From Scytonema hofmannii PCC 7110 (GTDB lineage: Bacteria; Cyanobacteriota; Cyanobacteriia; Cyanobacteriales; Nostocaceae), in the NCBI RefSeq assembly GCF_000346485.2, contig NZ_KQ976354.1:8213835-8277834 (forward strand): a stretch of 64,000 nucleotides of DNA, in the 5' to 3' direction. Shown piece after piece: positions 8,909 to 17,754 of the stretch. The position numbers and the translations under genes are program-made. Position 1 is the first letter of the stretch. Each line of letters begins with the position of its first letter. Below the pieces are notes generated by a model that was not told the DNA's origin, did no database searches, and saw only the letters and a program-made list of their open reading frames with translations.

Positions 8909-9514
8909 ATGAAGGCATTAGTCCTCAACTGTACGCTAAAACCCTCACCACAAGAATCCAATACCGAAGCTCTGGCACGAGTCATGATAGCAGCGTTAAA
9001 AAAATACGGAGTCGATACGGAACTGATCCGGGTGCTAGATTACAACGTCAAACCAGGAGTCTCTTCGGATGAAGGAGACGGAGATGAGTGGTCAGTCATT
9101 CGAGCGAAAATTGTCGCTTCTGAGATCTTGATTATGGCAAGTCCGACTTGGTTAGGGCAGATGTCGAGTGTTGCAAAGCGAGTGCTGGAACGGATGGACG
9201 CAATGCTGTCTGAAAAAGATGAGCAGGGACAATGGGTGGCGTACAACCGCGTCGCTGGATTTGTAGTGACGGGTAATGAGGACGGTGCTCATCACGTGAT
9301 TAATGAAATGTCCGGCGCACTGTTAGATATCGGATTTACGATTCCTGGACAGGCGTGGACATATTGGAACAAAGGTCCAGGTCCGGGAGAGTCATATTTG
9401 CAAACCGATTACAAGCACGACTGGTCACAAAAAACAGGAGAAGTTGCTGCTGCCAATCTCGTTGCGGTTGCCTCAGCACTGTGCGATCGCCCGATTCCTG
9501 TTCAATCCAGTTAA
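8909..9514 (+). CDS. flavodoxin-like NADPH-dependent FMN reductase family protein
   Basis: A 201-residue flavodoxin-fold protein: beta strand MKALVLNCTLKPSP followed by the phosphate-binding loop (SPQESNTEALAR), the segment ILIMASPTWLGQMSS typical for FMN contact, and GFVVTGNEDGAHHVINEM. The start at 8909 is chosen over an in-frame ATG at 8885 because AAGGGGA lies 5 bp upstream of 8909 and family members begin MKALVLNCS. It is 42 bp before the Gfo/Idh/MocA gene, so the two likely form an operon inside the nifH element, pairing a flavin reductase with a sugar-type dehydrogenase. Confidence 0.88.
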   Translation: MKALVLNCTLKPSPQESNTEALARVMIAALKKYGVDTELIRVLDYNVKPGVSSDEGDGDEWSVIRAKIVASEILIMASPTWLGQMSSVAKRVLERMDAMLSEKDEQGQWVAYNRVAGFVVTGNEDGAHHVINEMSGALLDIGFTIPGQAWTYWNKGPGPGESYLQTDYKHDWSQKTGEVAAANLVAVASALCDRPIPVQSS

Positions 9515-9556
9515 ATTCGTCATCGCTGTTAACCCTTTAGTTTTGGAGCTAATTCT

Positions 9557-10690
9557 ATGACTACTACTCAAGCCTCAAATGGTCAACGTAAGATTCGTTA
9601 TGCCGTTGTTGGACTCGGTTGGTTTGCTCAATCAACTGCCTTGCCAGCTTTTGCTCATGCGGAAAATTCTGAACTAGTTGCGTTGGTTTCCGACGATCCA
9701 ACGAAGTTAGCGGAAATTAGCCAGCAATACAGTGGTGTGCAACGCACCTTTTCCTATGCTGAATATGATGATTGCTTGAGGAGCGGTCTCATTGATGCCG
9801 TTTATATTGCATTGCCCAACCATTTGCACTGTGACTACACGGTACGAGCAGCCAATGCCAAAGTGCATGTGCTGTGTGAAAAACCGATGGCAGTTACTGA
9901 AGATGAATGTCAACAGATGATCGAAGCGTGCGATCGCAATCAGGTAAAACTCATGATTGCCTACCGATTGCACTTAGAAGCAGCCAATTTGCAAGCAGTG
10001 GAAATTCTAAAATCTGGGCAGATTGGTGAACCACGTATTTTCAACTCTGTGTTTACTCAACAAGTAGAGGAAGGTAACATCCGCGTTGAGAAAGAAGTGG
10101 GTGGTGGTACTCTAGATGACATCGGTATCTACTGCATTAACGCTGCTCGTTATTTGTTTCAAGATGAGCCGATTGAAGTCTTTGCTACTAGTGCCAGCAA
10201 AAATCAACCTCGCTTTCGTGAAGTGGCAGAAATGACCAGTGCAATTCTGCGCTTTTCCAACGATCGACTAGCAGCATTTACATTGAGCTTTGGTGCTGCA
10301 AAAGTCTCTACCTATCAAGTGGTGGGAACGAAAGGCGATTTGCGAGTCAATCCTGCTTACGCTGGAGACGGTGAAATTAAGCATTATTTGACGATTAACG
10401 GTAAAACCCAGGAGCAATCATTTGCCGGACGAGATCAGCTTGCGGCTGAGTTTGTTTACTTTTCAAATTGCATTTTGCAGAACAAACAGCCGGAACCATC
10501 AGGTCAAGAAGGCTTGATTGATGTTCGCATTATTCAAGCGCTGTATAAGTCAATCGAGACTGGTGGCTTTGTGAAACTTCAACCTATTCAGCGCGATCGA
10601 CGCCCTGATATGAATCAGTCTATCAAACGTCCACCTGTTGAACAAGAGCCAGAACTAATTCACGCTGCCGATCCATCAGGCAAGTCTTGA
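9557..10690 (+). CDS. Gfo/Idh/MocA family oxidoreductase
   Basis: A 377-residue protein. Residues 12-130 form the Rossmann domain with YAVVGLGWFAQSTALPAF (GxGxxA/G) and the characteristic CEKPMA motif (~residue 112). Residues ~130-350 form the substrate domain with the catalytic-site pattern GGTLDDIGIYCINAARYLF (Asp-x-x-x-Tyr). The family oxidises sugars or sugar derivatives with NAD(P); the closest feel is glucose-fructose oxidoreductase or xylose/glucose dehydrogenases, but the substrate cannot be told. No Tat signal is present, so it is cytosolic. It is the last cargo gene of the nifH element, ending ~230 bp before the border. Confidence 0.9.
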   Translation: MTTTQASNGQRKIRYAVVGLGWFAQSTALPAFAHAENSELVALVSDDPTKLAEISQQYSGVQRTFSYAEYDDCLRSGLIDAVYIALPNHLHCDYTVRAANAKVHVLCEKPMAVTEDECQQMIEACDRNQVKLMIAYRLHLEAANLQAVEILKSGQIGEPRIFNSVFTQQVEEGNIRVEKEVGGGTLDDIGIYCINAARYLFQDEPIEVFATSASKNQPRFREVAEMTSAILRFSNDRLAAFTLSFGAAKVSTYQVVGTKGDLRVNPAYAGDGEIKHYLTINGKTQEQSFAGRDQLAAEFVYFSNCILQNKQPEPSGQEGLIDVRIIQALYKSIETGGFVKLQPIQRDRRPDMNQSIKRPPVEQEPELIHAADPSGKS

Positions 10691-10733
10691 TAAGTAGAGC
10701 GGGTAAGATTTGAGGGTTTTTTCTTAAAACTGC

Positions 10734-10832
10734 AGGACTTACGCAAAAATTGCCAGAAACCCTAATTTATTGAACCGCCAAGACGCCAAGACGCCAAGAG
10801 CGCCAAGATTTCGTAGAGCGTGCGTAAGTCCT
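10734..10832. repeat. 99-bp miniature inverted-repeat element
   Basis: Terminal inverted repeats AGGACTTACGCA / TGCGTAAGTCCT bound a short segment containing tandem CGCCAAGA units (10776-10808). There is no coding content. The form is that of a MITE. It lies inside the nifH element close to the right border. Confidence 0.65.
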
Positions 10833-10893
10833 AAACTGTTGTAAATAAATGTTATTGATGTCGGGCGATCTGAAGCATGGGCATTCACAATTA

Positions 10894-11214
<321 letters not shown>

Positions 11215-11332
11215 AATAGAACGTCACCGGAGGCGATCGCCCTACCACTAAAACCATTGAAAGCATCATCTATTCCTCACTTCTTTTCTAAATTCTTTCA
11301 AACTCAAGTACTTTACAAATACACCATAATGT

Positions 11333-11356
11333 GCATTCGCCTGAAACACCAAGTAG
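11333..11356. repeat. left arm of an inverted repeat flanking glbN
   Basis: The 24 bases beginning GCATTCGCCTGAAACA reappear inverted at 11876-11899 with one mismatch. The arms enclose only the glbN gene and its flanks (about 567 bp end to end). Confidence 0.8.
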
Positions 11357-11397
11357 GGCTTGACATAACTATGCGTCAAAAATCAATGCGTTAGACA

Positions 11398-11754
11398 TTA
11401 CTTGTTCAAGATAGCGCCTTGTAACTTGGAGACGCGATCGAGAGCAGCGTTAGTGTCTTCTGCGGAAGCTCCACAAGCAGTTAATGAATCACGAAGATGC
11501 TTTGAAACAGCATCAAAGTGTTGGGACTGTAGATTCATACCCTTGTGGGTTTGGTCCATTGAACGACCGTTGTAGACTTTAGGACCGTCAAAGATTTGAG
11601 CAAAGTAAGCAACTTGTTGAGCGTGTTGCTTAGCCATGTCTGTGTTAGCAAAGAAGTGATTGAGGGTGCTGTCAGCCATGACGCGCTTGTAAAATTCAGT
11701 AACTACCTTCTCAACACCTTGCTGTCCACCGAGTTTGTCGAATAATGCGCTCAT
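11398..11754 (-). CDS. glbN: cyanoglobin, group I truncated hemoglobin
   Basis: A 118-residue truncated globin: LFDKLGGQQGVEKVVTEFYKRVMAD opening, the B-helix/E-helix aromatic and glutamine residues (FFANTDMAKQHAQQVAYFAQIF), glycine motifs GGQQG and GGP-like DGPKVYNGR, and the proximal-histidine region HFDAVSKHLRDSL. In Nostoc commune glbN also lies between nifU and nifH, where the protein is thought to scavenge oxygen for nitrogen-fixing or microaerobic cells. The placement here is the same. It starts at ATG 11754 and is bracketed by a 24-bp inverted repeat, which suggests it sits in the operon as a discrete cassette. Confidence 0.93.
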   Translation of the reverse strand: MSALFDKLGGQQGVEKVVTEFYKRVMADSTLNHFFANTDMAKQHAQQVAYFAQIFDGPKVYNGRSMDQTHKGMNLQSQHFDAVSKHLRDSLTACGASAEDTNAALDRVSKLQGAILNK

Positions 11755-11875
11755 ATTCTTGTCCTTTGAAGCGAGTTGGATACCGAAATTTACACTCTTC
11801 TGATTCTTGGATCGCAGCGCTTTAGAGGTAACTGTTCACCATTTACGGACTCAATAGGATTGCGTGCATTGATTC

Positions 11876-11899
11876 CTACTTGATGTTTCAGGCGAATGC
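11876..11899. repeat. right arm of the inverted repeat flanking glbN
   Basis: CTACTTGATGTTTCAGGCGA and four further bases, the reverse complement of 11333-11356 with a single difference. It lies between the nifU stop (11913) and the glbN start (11754). Confidence 0.8.
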
Positions 11900-11912
11900 A
11901 AATTACTGAGTT

Positions 11913-12815
11913 CTAAATCAATGGGTCAACTGCCTCTACTACAAGATCTTTGCTAACCCGATCACGCAATCTAGCTTCAATCGCAATCTTTAAAGTTGCC
12001 GTACTGCTAGAACACGAACCGCAAGCACCTTGAAGCAGAACCTTCACGCGATCGCCTTCTACGTCATACAGTTCTACATCTCCCCCGTCGGCGATCAAAA
12101 CGGGTCGAACTTCTTCATCCAGGACTTTTTGAATGAGTGCAATCTTTTGCACCGAAGTCAGTGGCTTTTGGGCTAACTGACTTGCAGTCCTTGGTTGTAG
12201 GAAATTATTTACAGGGGATGCGGTTTCCTTATGTACTAATGAAATTATATCATCAATCGCTGCCAAACAAGATCCGCATCCGCCACCAGCTTTTACATAA
12301 TTTGTTACCTGTTCGGCTGTTGTTAAATTATTCTCTACAATAACCCGCCGAATTTTTGTATCACTGATGCCAAAGCAAGTGCAAATTAGAGTTCCTTCAT
12401 CATCATCGTCATGGGCTGTGAGGGGGATACCTCGATAATTATAGATAGCAGCTTCTAGCGCTTCTTGTCCCATAACCGAACAATGCATTTTTGCTTCTGG
12501 CAATCCACCAAGATAGCTAGCAATTTCTTTATTACTAATGTTAAGTGCTTCGTCTAAAGTTTTTCCTTGAACCAGGTCAACCAAAGCCTCAGAAGAAGCA
12601 ATAGCACTAGTACAACCAAATGTTTGATAACGAGCTTCGAGAATTTTTTCGGTTTCTTCCTCTATTTTTAGATGCAATCTGAGAGCATCTCCACAAGCAA
12701 TACTGCCTACTTCACCAACGGTCACTTTAACACCAGGCTCACCAGTTTCTTCTAAAATCCCTTGATTTTTAGGGTTGTAGAAGAGATCCATTACTTTATC
12801 CGTGTAGTCCCACAT
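11913..12815 (-). CDS. nifU: NifU, iron-sulfur cluster scaffold for nitrogenase
   Basis: A 300-residue, three-domain NifU. Residues 1-~125 are the IscU-like scaffold (GSIACGDALRLHLKI, YQTFGCTSAIASSEAL, LGGLPEAKMHCSV with the three cluster cysteines). Residues ~138-190 hold the permanent [2Fe-2S] BFD-like domain (LICTCFGISD ... GGGCGSCLAAI). Residues ~220-300 are the NifU C-terminal scaffold with GACGSCSSS. NifU builds clusters with sulfur from NifS for NifH and NifDK. It lies 126 bp after nifS, in the same orientation. Confidence 0.97.
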   Translation of the reverse strand: MWDYTDKVMDLFYNPKNQGILEETGEPGVKVTVGEVGSIACGDALRLHLKIEEETEKILEARYQTFGCTSAIASSEALVDLVQGKTLDEALNISNKEIASYLGGLPEAKMHCSVMGQEALEAAIYNYRGIPLTAHDDDDEGTLICTCFGISDTKIRRVIVENNLTTAEQVTNYVKAGGGCGSCLAAIDDIISLVHKETASPVNNFLQPRTASQLAQKPLTSVQKIALIQKVLDEEVRPVLIADGGDVELYDVEGDRVKVLLQGACGSCSSSTATLKIAIEARLRDRVSKDLVVEAVDPLI

Positions 12816-12819
12816 AGCC

Positions 12820-12941
12820 GATTTTAGATTTTAGATTTTGGATTTTGGATTCTGTGGATTAAGGAGTGGTAAGTATTCAATAGGAGAGTTAATTTTCTTC
12901 TTACCCCTACTCCCTACTCCCTATTCCCTACTCCCTATTAA
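12820..12941. repeat. short tandem repeats in the nifS-nifU spacer
   Basis: TAGATTTTGGATTTTGGATT units at 12827-12852 and CCCTACT/CCCTATT heptamers at 12904-12940. These are typical cyanobacterial STRRs, with no coding content. Confidence 0.7.
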
Positions 12942-14150
12942 TTAGCGATGAGCCAAACTTTTTTCTTGTTCTTGCAGCCAACTTGCATTGTCACTCTTGA
13001 AAGGCGAAAGTGTACGCAGATGTTCCACAATACCGGGCATTACTGCCAGAACTGCATCAATTTCAGCTTCTGTGGTGTAGCGGCAAAGACTAAAGCGAAT
13101 GGAACCGTGCAAAATTGTGTAGGGTAAACCCATTGCTCGCAAAACGTGGGAGGGTTCCAAAGAGCCAGAACTACAAGCAGAACCAGATGAGGCACAAATA
13201 CCGTATTTGTTTAGAGAGAGCAGAATCGCTTCACCTTCGATAAACTTGAAGCCAATATTGGTTGTGTTTGGCAATCTTTGGCTCGTATCGCCATTGACTT
13301 CACAATCTGGAATTTGAGCGAGAAGAGTTTGTTCGAGGCGATCGCGCAACCGCTTTTCTCTAGTTGTTGCTTCTTCTAGATGTAATAATTCTAGTTCAGC
13401 TGCTTTGCCTAATGCAACAACTCCTGGAACATTTTCCGTTCCTCCCCGTCTTCCGCGCTGCTGTCCTCCACCGACAATCATGGGACGGAATCTAACTCCA
13501 CGACGCACATACAAAGCGCCAATGCCCTTGGGTGCGTGAATTTTATGACCCGACATAGTCAATATATCAATGGTGCTAGTCTTCATATTCAGGGGAATTT
13601 TGCCCACAGCTTGCACCGCATCCACATGGAACAGAGCACCGTACTCCTTCGCCCGCAGCCCAATTTGTTCAATTGGGAAAATCGTGCCCGTTTCATTATT
13701 AGCATACATGATTGTCACGAGAGCAGTGTTTCCTGTAAGCGAAGCTTCCAGTTCATTTAAATCCAACTGTCCCTGACGATTAACTGACAAATAAGTAACC
13801 GAGTAACCTTGAGATTCTAGTTGTTTGCAGACATTCAGTATTGCAGGATGTTCTACTTGCGTTGTGATAATGTGTCGCTTGTCAGGTTGCGCCAACAATG
13901 CAGCACGGATAGCAGCATTATCACCCTCAGTACCGCCACTGGTAAAGACAATCTCAGATTCATCAGCACCTAACAGAGCAGCAACTTGTTCGCGTCCTTG
14001 TTTAACTGCTTTACCAACCTGCCCACCAAAAGAGTGCATACTAGAAGGATTACCGTAATAATCAGTCAAGTAAGGCAACATCGCCTCTACAACTTCTGGA
14101 TCTACTTTTGTGGTGGCATTATTATCCAGATAAATACAATCTTTTAGCAT
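12942..14150 (-). CDS. nifS: NifS, cysteine desulfurase
   Basis: A 402-residue PLP enzyme that takes sulfur from cysteine and hands it to NifU. Visible are IYLDNNATTKVDPEV at the start, HVDAVQAVGKIPL, the PLP lysine in MSGHKIHAPKGIGALY, and the mobile persulfide loop CASSGSACSSGSLEPSHVL with the active cysteine. I place the start at ATG 14150 with GGAAG just upstream; a TTG nine bases earlier would add M-E-E. It is the third gene of the nifB-fdxN-nifS-nifU run. Confidence 0.97.
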   Translation of the reverse strand: MLKDCIYLDNNATTKVDPEVVEAMLPYLTDYYGNPSSMHSFGGQVGKAVKQGREQVAALLGADESEIVFTSGGTEGDNAAIRAALLAQPDKRHIITTQVEHPAILNVCKQLESQGYSVTYLSVNRQGQLDLNELEASLTGNTALVTIMYANNETGTIFPIEQIGLRAKEYGALFHVDAVQAVGKIPLNMKTSTIDILTMSGHKIHAPKGIGALYVRRGVRFRPMIVGGGQQRGRRGGTENVPGVVALGKAAELELLHLEEATTREKRLRDRLEQTLLAQIPDCEVNGDTSQRLPNTTNIGFKFIEGEAILLSLNKYGICASSGSACSSGSLEPSHVLRAMGLPYTILHGSIRFSLCRYTTEAEIDAVLAVMPGIVEHLRTLSPFKSDNASWLQEQEKSLAHR

Positions 14151-14180
14151 TTCTTCCAACTTTGTAAGATAAGGAATTAT

Positions 14181-14263
14181 TGATGGTTAGTTGTTGGTTG
14201 TTAGTTGTTAGTTGTTAGTTGAACAATTAACCACTAACCACTAACCACTAACAACTAACATTT
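14181..14263. repeat. TTAGTTG heptamer array that also supplies the fdxN stop codon
   Basis: TTAGTTG/TTGTTAG units at 14186-14220 face inverted AACCACT/AACAACT units at 14224-14262, so the transcript can fold back. The last fdxN codons (V-S-C-stop) are written in the repeat. Confidence 0.7.
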
Positions 14264-14583
14264 TTTTCTAATTGTCTGGAAAACTGTTGTGAATAATAGT
14301 CAAACCAGTTTTCCCAATAATCTTGTTTTTTTGTTAATTTTGCGAGGAGTTTATTGTAAGTAGCAAACCAGCACTCCCAGTAATCTAATGGTTCTTTAAC
14401 ACAACCATCACAGGTTGGACAACCTGCCACACACTGAGGAACAGTATATGCAGTATCAACACAATTAGTGCAGAGATTGGGATCGATCCAGTGCTGACCA
14501 TCAATTATCTTGATTGCATTCATGGGACACGCAGATATACACAGTTTGCAGGAAATGCACTTGCTGGTTATCTTGTAAGACAT
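14248..14583 (-). CDS. fdxN: FdxN, bacterial-type 2[4Fe-4S] ferredoxin
   Basis: A 111-residue ferredoxin. The first cluster motif is CISCKLCISACP (from residue ~8), the second CTNCVDTAYTVPQCVAGCP with the family's long insertion, followed by an aromatic C-terminal tail (DYWECWFATYNKL, DYWENWFDYYSQQF). It serves nitrogenase assembly or electron supply next to nifB. The start at ATG 14583 has GGAGAAAAG in front; an in-frame ATG at 14634 lies in repeat DNA. In Anabaena PCC 7120 this gene is split by the fdxN element; here it is uninterrupted. Its last three residues come from the STRR. Confidence 0.95.
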   Translation of the reverse strand: MSYKITSKCISCKLCISACPMNAIKIIDGQHWIDPNLCTNCVDTAYTVPQCVAGCPTCDGCVKEPLDYWECWFATYNKLLAKLTKKQDYWENWFDYYSQQFSRQLEKNVSC

Positions 14584-14587
14584 AACT

Positions 14588-14722
14588 TTTCTCCGTATAG
14601 GGGCATTGAGCATTGGGCATTGGGTATTGGGCATTGGGTATTGGAGATTAGGAATTACCTAATCCCTAACCCCTACCCCCTACTCCCTACTCCCTACTCC
14701 CTACTCCCTCCAAATATTGTTT
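14588..14722. repeat. STRR array between nifB and fdxN, overlapping the nifB 3' end
   Basis: GGCATTGGGTATTGG units (14600-14645) and CCCTACT heptamers (14668-14712). The nifB stop codon and its last ~7 codons lie within the CCCTACT part. Confidence 0.75.
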
Positions 14723-16138
14723 GTAAAACTCTAGAGCAGCGACTTCAATGGAGTCGTAAGCTTCGTAAACTTGAACTCCGAGGTTTTGCAACTTTTCTTT
14801 AGGACCGTCACCAATTTTGGAAACCATGACTGCTTTGCAATCAGCGATGGATTGGATGATATTTTCCAGAGTGGCTTTCTCTCCGTAACCGCCTTGGCAG
14901 TAGTGGTCAACTTTGCGATGTCCTACATAGCGAACTGCATGACCATCAACTTCGTAAACCTGGAATTCTTTGGCATGACCGAAGTGTTGGTTAACTAATC
15001 CACCACCCTTAGTTGCAACAGCCACGAGGATTTTTGGATTGTTTTGCGGCAAAGAAGCGCTATCGATTGTCTCGACCTTGGCTTTCGCTGCTTTCAGTTT
15101 TGATTTAAACTTGTCAATACCTGCAAGAACTTCTTGGCGCTTTTGTGGATCGTATTCAGGAGTCATCTCCATGAATTTATCCTTGGTAAATTCCAGACTG
15201 CGGTCTTCACCTAATAGACCCACTGCATCTGCACGGCACTGACGGCAATGACGCATCATTTTCATATTACCAGCACAATTATCTTGCACTGCTTTTAATT
15301 CTTTGGGTGTAGGACCGCGCTGACCTGTTAAACCAAAGTGAGTGCCGTGTTCTGGTGCAGAAATCAACGGCATAATATTGTGCAGAAATGCACCTTTTTC
15401 ACGAATAACTTTATTAACTTCTAATAGGTGCTCATCATTAATACCCGGAATCATCACCGAGTTAACTTTACACAAAATATCAGCTTCTTTGAGGGCTTGC
15501 AGACCTTCCATCTGCTTTTCGTGTAAAATTTTGACCCCTTCGATGCCTCTATAACGCTTACGCTTGTAGTGAACCCAAGGATAAATTTTTGCTCCAATTT
15601 CAGGGTCCACCATATTAATGGTGATAGTAACGTGGTCTACATTTAATTGTTTGATACGGTCAATATATTCAGGAAGCATCAAACCATTGGTTGACAGACA
15701 AAGCTTAATTTCTGGTGCTTTCTCTGCAATCAACTCAAAGGTACGGAACGTTTTTTCTGGATTTGCAAGTGGATCGCCAGGACCTGCAATTCCCAGCACG
15801 GTCAATTGAGGAATCTTACCTGCAATGACCAGAACTTTGTGTGCTGCTTCCTCTGGGGTGAGTAGTTCGCTCACAACACCGGGGCGGCTTTCGTTTGCAC
15901 AATCATATTTGCGATTGCAGTAGTTGCACTGAATGTTGCAACCTGGAGCAACTGCAACGTGCATTCTTGCATAATGGTGATGAGCTTCCTCGCTGTAACA
16001 AGGATGGGTTTCGATCCGTTGTTTGAGCTTTTCATCTATTTCCGGAGTTGCGCTGGTACTACCGCATCCACTACTACAACTACTGGATTTAGATTGCTGC
16101 TGTGTAATGGGGGTAACGAGTCCTGTTGACTGTGTCAT
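14687..16138 (-). CDS. nifB: NifB, radical SAM FeMo-cofactor core synthase
   Basis: A 483-residue protein. Residues ~60-300 are the radical SAM domain with [14 protein letters not shown] (CxxxCxxC) and the downstream [18 protein letters not shown] cysteines. Residues ~345-470 are a NifX/NifB-type domain ([28 protein letters not shown]). It converts [4Fe-4S] units to the 8Fe-9S-C precursor of FeMo-co. I start at ATG 16138; a TTG at 16150 would add four residues. The final residues EGVGSRE and the stop are encoded by the STRR heptamers, so the C-terminus has been rewritten by the repeat. A long leader (~360 bp) separates it from the conserved upstream repeat array. Confidence 0.96.
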   Translation of the reverse strand: MTQSTGLVTPITQQQSKSSSCSSGCGSTSATPEIDEKLKQRIETHPCYSEEAHHHYARMHVAVAPGCNIQCNYCNRKYDCANESRPGVVSELLTPEEAAHKVLVIAGKIPQLTVLGIAGPGDPLANPEKTFRTFELIAEKAPEIKLCLSTNGLMLPEYIDRIKQLNVDHVTITINMVDPEIGAKIYPWVHYKRKRYRGIEGVKILHEKQMEGLQALKEADILCKVNSVMIPGINDEHLLEVNKVIREKGAFLHNIMPLISAPEHGTHFGLTGQRGPTPKELKAVQDNCAGNMKMMRHCRQCRADAVGLLGEDRSLEFTKDKFMEMTPEYDPQKRQEVLAGIDKFKSKLKAAKAKVETIDSASLPQNNPKILVAVATKGGGLVNQHFGHAKEFQVYEVDGHAVRYVGHRKVDHYCQGGYGEKATLENIIQSIADCKAVMVSKIGDGPKEKLQNLGVQVYEAYDSIEVAALEFYKQYLEGVGSRE

Positions 16139-16511
16139 TGAATTTCGCAATCTTTCACGTAAAGTCAGGAGTCAAAAGTCAAAAGTCAAAAGTCAAAAGG
16201 CAGCCTTTTTACTTTTCATTTTTAACTTTTAACAGTGTTGCCTGTGGCAGATGTTGTCACAACCTATGTGTTAAGGAATGGAAGCCGCGTATTGGACTTG
16301 CGCCACAAACCCTTGTTTCTTAGCTGGTGTATGTCAGAAGCTCTGAGACTTGGGTAAATTGCGGGTCAATCCGCGACTTCGGTTCACAGGGGCATGGTGC
16401 TATCTCATCCCTCCACTCACTCTGATACGCTGTTGTTAGCGCATTAAGTGTTGGCGATACTTGATTTATATCAGTCGTTCTCAAGAGGGGAGTGAGTGTA
16501 CCTCGGATAGA

Positions 16512-16666
16512 ATTTATTGGATTGATTGGTTTTGTACTCAAAACTGGAAACCCAGATCAACACAGCATTTCGGGGTTCAACAAAATTTTTTTCGAGTAGG
16601 GGTACTAGAATTTTGGTGTAGGGGTTCTAGTATTTATGGAAATGGGGACAAGTATTTCTGTACTCA
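16512..16666 (-). promoter_or_regulatory. nifB upstream regulatory region: three 22-bp-spaced CnfR-type repeats
   Basis: On the minus strand, AAATACTTGTCCCC (16657-16644), AAATACTAGAACCCC (16635-16621) and AAATTCTAGTACCCC (16613-16599) start exactly 22 bp apart. They are framed by GAGTACA upstream (16666-16660) and GAGTACAA followed 12 bp after its start by AATCAATCCAATAAAT (16527-16512) downstream. The same arrangement occurs in front of nifP. In cyanobacteria the activator CnfR (PatB) acts on nifB and nifP promoters, so these are probably its sites; binding is inference. Confidence 0.75.
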
Positions 16667-16740
16667 CCCAAAGTCCATTCCCAGCAAACCTTTCAGGGAA
16701 ATTATAACTTTTTTAGAGCTACTTTATCTTGTACTCAAAG

Positions 16741-16840
16741 GCTGATGCGATCGCGTAAGCGCTAACGGCTAAAGCCGTACCGCGAAAGCAAAAGCCGTAC
16801 CCGGCTTATCGCACTAGGAGCATCGCCAAAGGGTAGATTC
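16741..16840. repeat. palindromic GTACCCGGCTTATCGCA-type dispersed repeat
   Basis: Contains GCTAAAGCCGTACC and AGCCGTACCCGGCTTATCGC. The same sequence type forms the 82-bp insert at 44438-44519, and a variant is at 36585-36630. The rest of 16151-17754 shows only STRRs, the nifB control region and another dispersed repeat; I see no gene. Confidence 0.6.
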
Positions 16841-17277
16841 AGAGCTTGGAAATCTGGAGCAACGTGGATGTGTTTACTCCAGAGATTTGCGAAATTCAAT
16901 TCTGTATCTAACCTATCATTTTTTTCCCTATAAAAATGCCGTTCATATTTTTTTAATCCTCGTAAATTTTTGTATCCTCTTAAAAAACAGGGGAGTGGGG
17001 AGTGGGGGAAAGAGCGTTTCTTCCGTGCATGACAAGTTAGAACCACTGCTTGTGGAAAGCTCTTATCAAATAGCATCCTTTCTTAGAGAATTTAGATTTA
17101 GCAAAGGCTTCCAACTCTTACTAGATTTTGGTTTTACCTCGATCGCTGTCTATTACTATTGAGATTTTATCCTAATTAACCAGTTTTGAAAAGTGAAAAA
17201 ATGCTTTTGGACACAGACTCGCATACAACAGCAACAACAGAAATAATAGGAGCATCTCAATTTTGTAAAAATACTTA

Positions 17278-17345
17278 GCGAATAGAATTCGCGGCTATAC
17301 AAACGAAGTCCGCAAAGCAAGGACTAATTACACAGCCTGCATAGT
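17278..17345. repeat. dispersed repeat with GCGGCTATACAAACGAAGTCCGC core
   Basis: The segment GAATAGAATTCGCGGCTATA and following bases recurs inverted at 36748-36805 and, diverged, at 33428-33535. It is non-coding and partly palindromic. Confidence 0.65.
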
Positions 17346-17754
17346 GTCTTATTTGCTGTCTTCTTGCACTATCCTTAAATCTAGAGAATTATGTGATTGA
17401 AATCACTTGCCTTCCAAGTAAAACGTTTGTATAATCTTAGCTACAATTACAACTAATACTGTTTATTACACTCTCACTCATCAGGGCATCAACAAATATC
17501 TGTAATTGTAAAGATTAGTTACAAATAGATATTGAGAAGTGAGCAGACTAAGTATGAACAAAGCTTGTCTTTAAGTACGTAGGTTTTTATCTGAGACGCA
17601 AGCAGTTAATATGTGAGTTTGTAAACTCAGTCATCATCAGTAAAATGATGTATGTATAGGGTGTTTAATCTCACTAGCCTGAATACCTATAAAATTTGAT
17701 AACAATTATAATCATGATTGGGTTATCATTCTGCTGCAATTATACTTTGCAGAA

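Noticed and set aside
14600-14712. CRISPR-like repeats in the nif spacers
   Set aside because: Units are contiguous heptamers without unique spacers; they are STRRs.
16320-17162. Several frames of 70-105 codons in the spacer upstream of nifB
   Set aside because: They run through dispersed repeats and the conserved regulatory boxes, lack starts with binding sites and resemble no family.
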